From JBLIRR01 sp049472395 (lineage in GTDB: Bacteria; SZUA-182; DTGQ01; JBLIRR01), in contig JBLIRR010000072.1 in the NCBI GenBank assembly GCA_049472395.1, positions 1 to 16,867 of the forward strand: DNA of 16,867 bases, read 5' to 3'. The notes under the pieces are model-generated. The model saw only the letters and a list, made by a program, of their open reading frames with translations. It did not search any database and was not told the origin of the DNA. Made by a program: the position numbers and the translations under genes. Shown in pieces: positions 15,338 through 16,867 of this stretch (position 1 is its first letter; each line of letters opens with the position of its first letter).

Positions 15338-16009
15338 TTAATTTACTGAAATATAAGGATCATCATTATAGGGATCATTATAGGGCATCAAATCATCATA
15401 CAATGGTTCATAATAGAAAGCGCCATCCATTGTAAAAAGCCCATCACTTGGCAATCATATGAATATGGGGATGAAATTTTGTGAGGAAAATCTCCGAAGG
15501 TGTGTATTGTGAGCACCACCCCTGGTACCGCATCCTTCAGCCCTATTGTGGTTCGAAAAAACTCAAGAAGACTCTCATACGCGCAACGACAGAGGTGGGT
15601 AAGCAGCGCCCGGTCATAACGAAAATAAATTCGGAGACGAATTGGCATGGTAAACACATATTACCAATGAGGAACGGGATAGAGGATGCTGTCATTCAAG
15701 AATTCTCCAAATTGTAACACTTTTTTCATGTGGCATGAGGGGCAAAACCATCTTCCTTTGCAGCTTAGAGCAAGATGTGCATATTGCACAGTCCGAACAA
15801 CGTACCCTGGCAACCCCCTCCGCAAGATCTCCGCATTTAAGATAGTCTTCGACTACTTCCTTGATTACTGGGCGAAAGAAACCATATTTTTTCTCAAATT
15901 TCTTTTCATAATTTTTTTCAAAGTCTTCATAATGATTGGTGAGTATGGTCCACAAAGGAGCGCCTTCCGGCTTCTGTGGATGGTAAATGCCTGGCTTATT
16001 ACTGTCCAT
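15338..16009 (-). pseudogene. IS91-family (Y2 HUH) transposase remnant with three frameshifts and a stop
   Basis: Reading the minus strand across frames gives an IS91/IS801-like transposase. ATG 16009 starts MDSNKPGIYHPQKPEG, then YEKKFEKKYGFFRPVIKEVV and LAEGVARVRCSDC (zinc-binding N-domain). A shift near 15800 leads to HLALSCKGRWFCPSCHMKKV. An in-frame TAA falls in PVPHW-stop-YVFTMP, where the family normally has an Arg-Gln pair; two C-to-T changes would explain it. RLRIYFRYDRALLTHL...DAVPGVVLTIHTFGD follows. Another shift leads to FHPHIHMIA, the HUH motif, and a last shift to DGLFTMDGAFYYEP...ISVN-stop at 15338. The part with the two catalytic tyrosines is missing. A direct repeat GGATCATTATAG-like near 15357-15390 lies in its tail. 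It is certainly inactive. Confidence 0.85.
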
Positions 16010-16406
16010 TTGGACTGTATAATATACAAATGAACAATATGCAAGAAAATTATTAAAACATAATTAAATAATAATATCCTTTTTCTCCGGATGAGATTTT
16101 ATCTCTCACCAATTTTCCGGATTATTTTTGCAGAATTTCTCATAACCAACATATGAGGTGGAACGTTGGATACAACGACAGAATTAAGCACCAACCACAG
16201 CACCATTTCCTATTTTTTTCACTTTCTCGAACAACGGAAGAATTTAGGGAGCTGTTGTAAATGGGCAAGTCAACGTAGCAGATCAACTAATGATTCTCTC
16301 TTTGTTAGATTCAGGGGACAATAGTTACCTTTTATTGTTTAATTATTTACACGATAACTAAAAGGTCAAAGGATTCAAATATGGCCTTGCCAGCTTTATA
16401 TTAGAA
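16010..16406. other. Gene-free spacer between IS91 remnant and histidine kinase
   Basis: About 400 bases with no convincing coding frame. It includes a TCCGGA-flanked stretch (about 16087-16121) and a weak inverted repeat ACCTTTTA/TAAAAGGT (16327-16334 and 16359-16366, 24-base loop) downstream of the kinase gene, without a following T-run. No IS91 end motif was identified with confidence. Confidence 0.4.
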
Positions 16407-16867
16407 TCATTGACATGGTGCCAGAGGAAACGTCACGGTAAAGATACTTCCTTTACCTGTTTCACTCTCCACAGTGATACTCCCTTTAAGTTCCGAAACA
16501 TTCTTTTTGGTGATGGCCAACCCCAAACCAATTCCCTTTCTTTTTGTGGTAATATAATCAGTAAAAATAGTCTCGACTCGTTCCCTCGGTATGCCTATGC
16601 CCGCGTCTTCTATTGCTATGCGAGCGGATCCTCCGGGACTGTCCATGGTCAGGGTGATAGATAAAAGACCGCCCTTTGGCATGGCCTCGATGGCATTGGT
16701 TATGAGATTTATTATGATCCTTTCAAATAGAAACTTGTCAGCTACTATCCGCAAGGGCTGGTAGTCACATGTGGTTGATGTGAGCTTCAATTCAATCCCC
16801 TTTTGGCTGGCTTCCTCCTTATAAAGATCAACGATCATCGTCAGAGCCTCTTCGACATTTAAGGCTA
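16407..16867 (-). CDS. Sensor histidine kinase, C-terminal catalytic part (cut by window edge)
   Basis: The frame is open to the window edge (first visible codons read A-L-N-V-E-E-A-L-T), so the gene starts outside. The visible part of about 153 residues is the HATPase_c domain: N-box NLITNAIEAM, G1 box EDAGIGIP, an F-box-like region IFTDYITTKRKG, and G2 box GIGLGLAI, then GSITVESETGKGSIFTVTFP at the end. The phosphoacceptor His domain and sensor domain are not visible. The opening and N-box wording resemble NtrB/ZraS-type kinases, which usually pair with sigma-54 activators. That link to the sigma-54 promoter at 4097 is only suggestive. It autophosphorylates a histidine and passes the phosphate to a response regulator not seen here. 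Confidence 0.9.
   Translation of the reverse strand, partial: ALNVEEALTMIVDLYKEEASQKGIELKLTSTTCDYQPLRIVADKFLFERIIINLITNAIEAMPKGGLLSITLTMDSPGGSARIAIEDAGIGIPRERVETIFTDYITTKRKGIGLGLAITKKNVSELKGSITVESETGKGSIFTVTFPLAPCQ

Noticed and set aside
15481..16033. Plus-strand open frames opposite the IS91 remnant
   Set aside because: The minus strand gives clear transposase similarity in several frames; the plus frames are incidental.

Overview
The window looks like a piece of a Gram-negative, AT-rich environmental bacterium, probably a MAG contig. The evidence is a set of exported proteins (LVIVD-repeat propellers, carboxypeptidase-regulatory-like repeats, a tail-fiber/S74-chaperone surface protein), a canonical sigma-54 promoter, a VapBC module and remnants of IS200-like and IS91-like elements. 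These families are common in deltaproteobacteria-like lineages and in several candidate phyla. I cannot assign a taxon from sequence alone.

Layout. 1-696 is a long AT-rich leader that starts with a 22-bp sequence found again at 15238. 697-11261 holds four consecutive plus-strand genes for exported proteins: a 912-aa LVIVD propeller with a Gly/Tyr-rich low-complexity segment; a 172-aa Trp/Pro/Tyr-rich protein of unknown family; a 715-aa LVIVD propeller ending in a domain that resembles chagasin (inhibitor family I42); and a 1597-aa protein with ten carboxypeptidase-regulatory-like (Ig-fold) repeats, an Ig-like domain, an FN3 domain and a Trp-rich tail. A strong terminator closes this block at 11286-11322. 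11341-11778 is mobile-element debris: an IS200/IS605-type end hairpin, a 39-codon transposase stub and a MITE-like inverted repeat. 11788-12386 (minus) is a vapBC pair with a consensus promoter. A divergent consensus-like promoter at 12608-12636 faces a broken transglutaminase-like gene, then an intact 577-aa tail-fiber-like protein with an S74 chaperone domain, then a beta-helix gene broken by an in-frame TGA. 15338-16009 (minus) is a decayed IS91-family transposase. The right edge holds the C-terminal ATPase part of a sensor histidine kinase (minus).

How the parts may work together. The four-gene block is the most unusual part. The two propeller proteins share a short motif after their Tyr/Gly-rich segments. 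The first and fourth genes share a C-terminal LLWN...NFW motif, a 5' leader motif and the same terminator arm, although their bodies are unrelated. My inference is a co-evolved set of secreted scaffold/adhesive proteins forming an extracellular structure, with at least the third gene (and possibly the fourth) under sigma-54 control. Nothing in the window proves the function.
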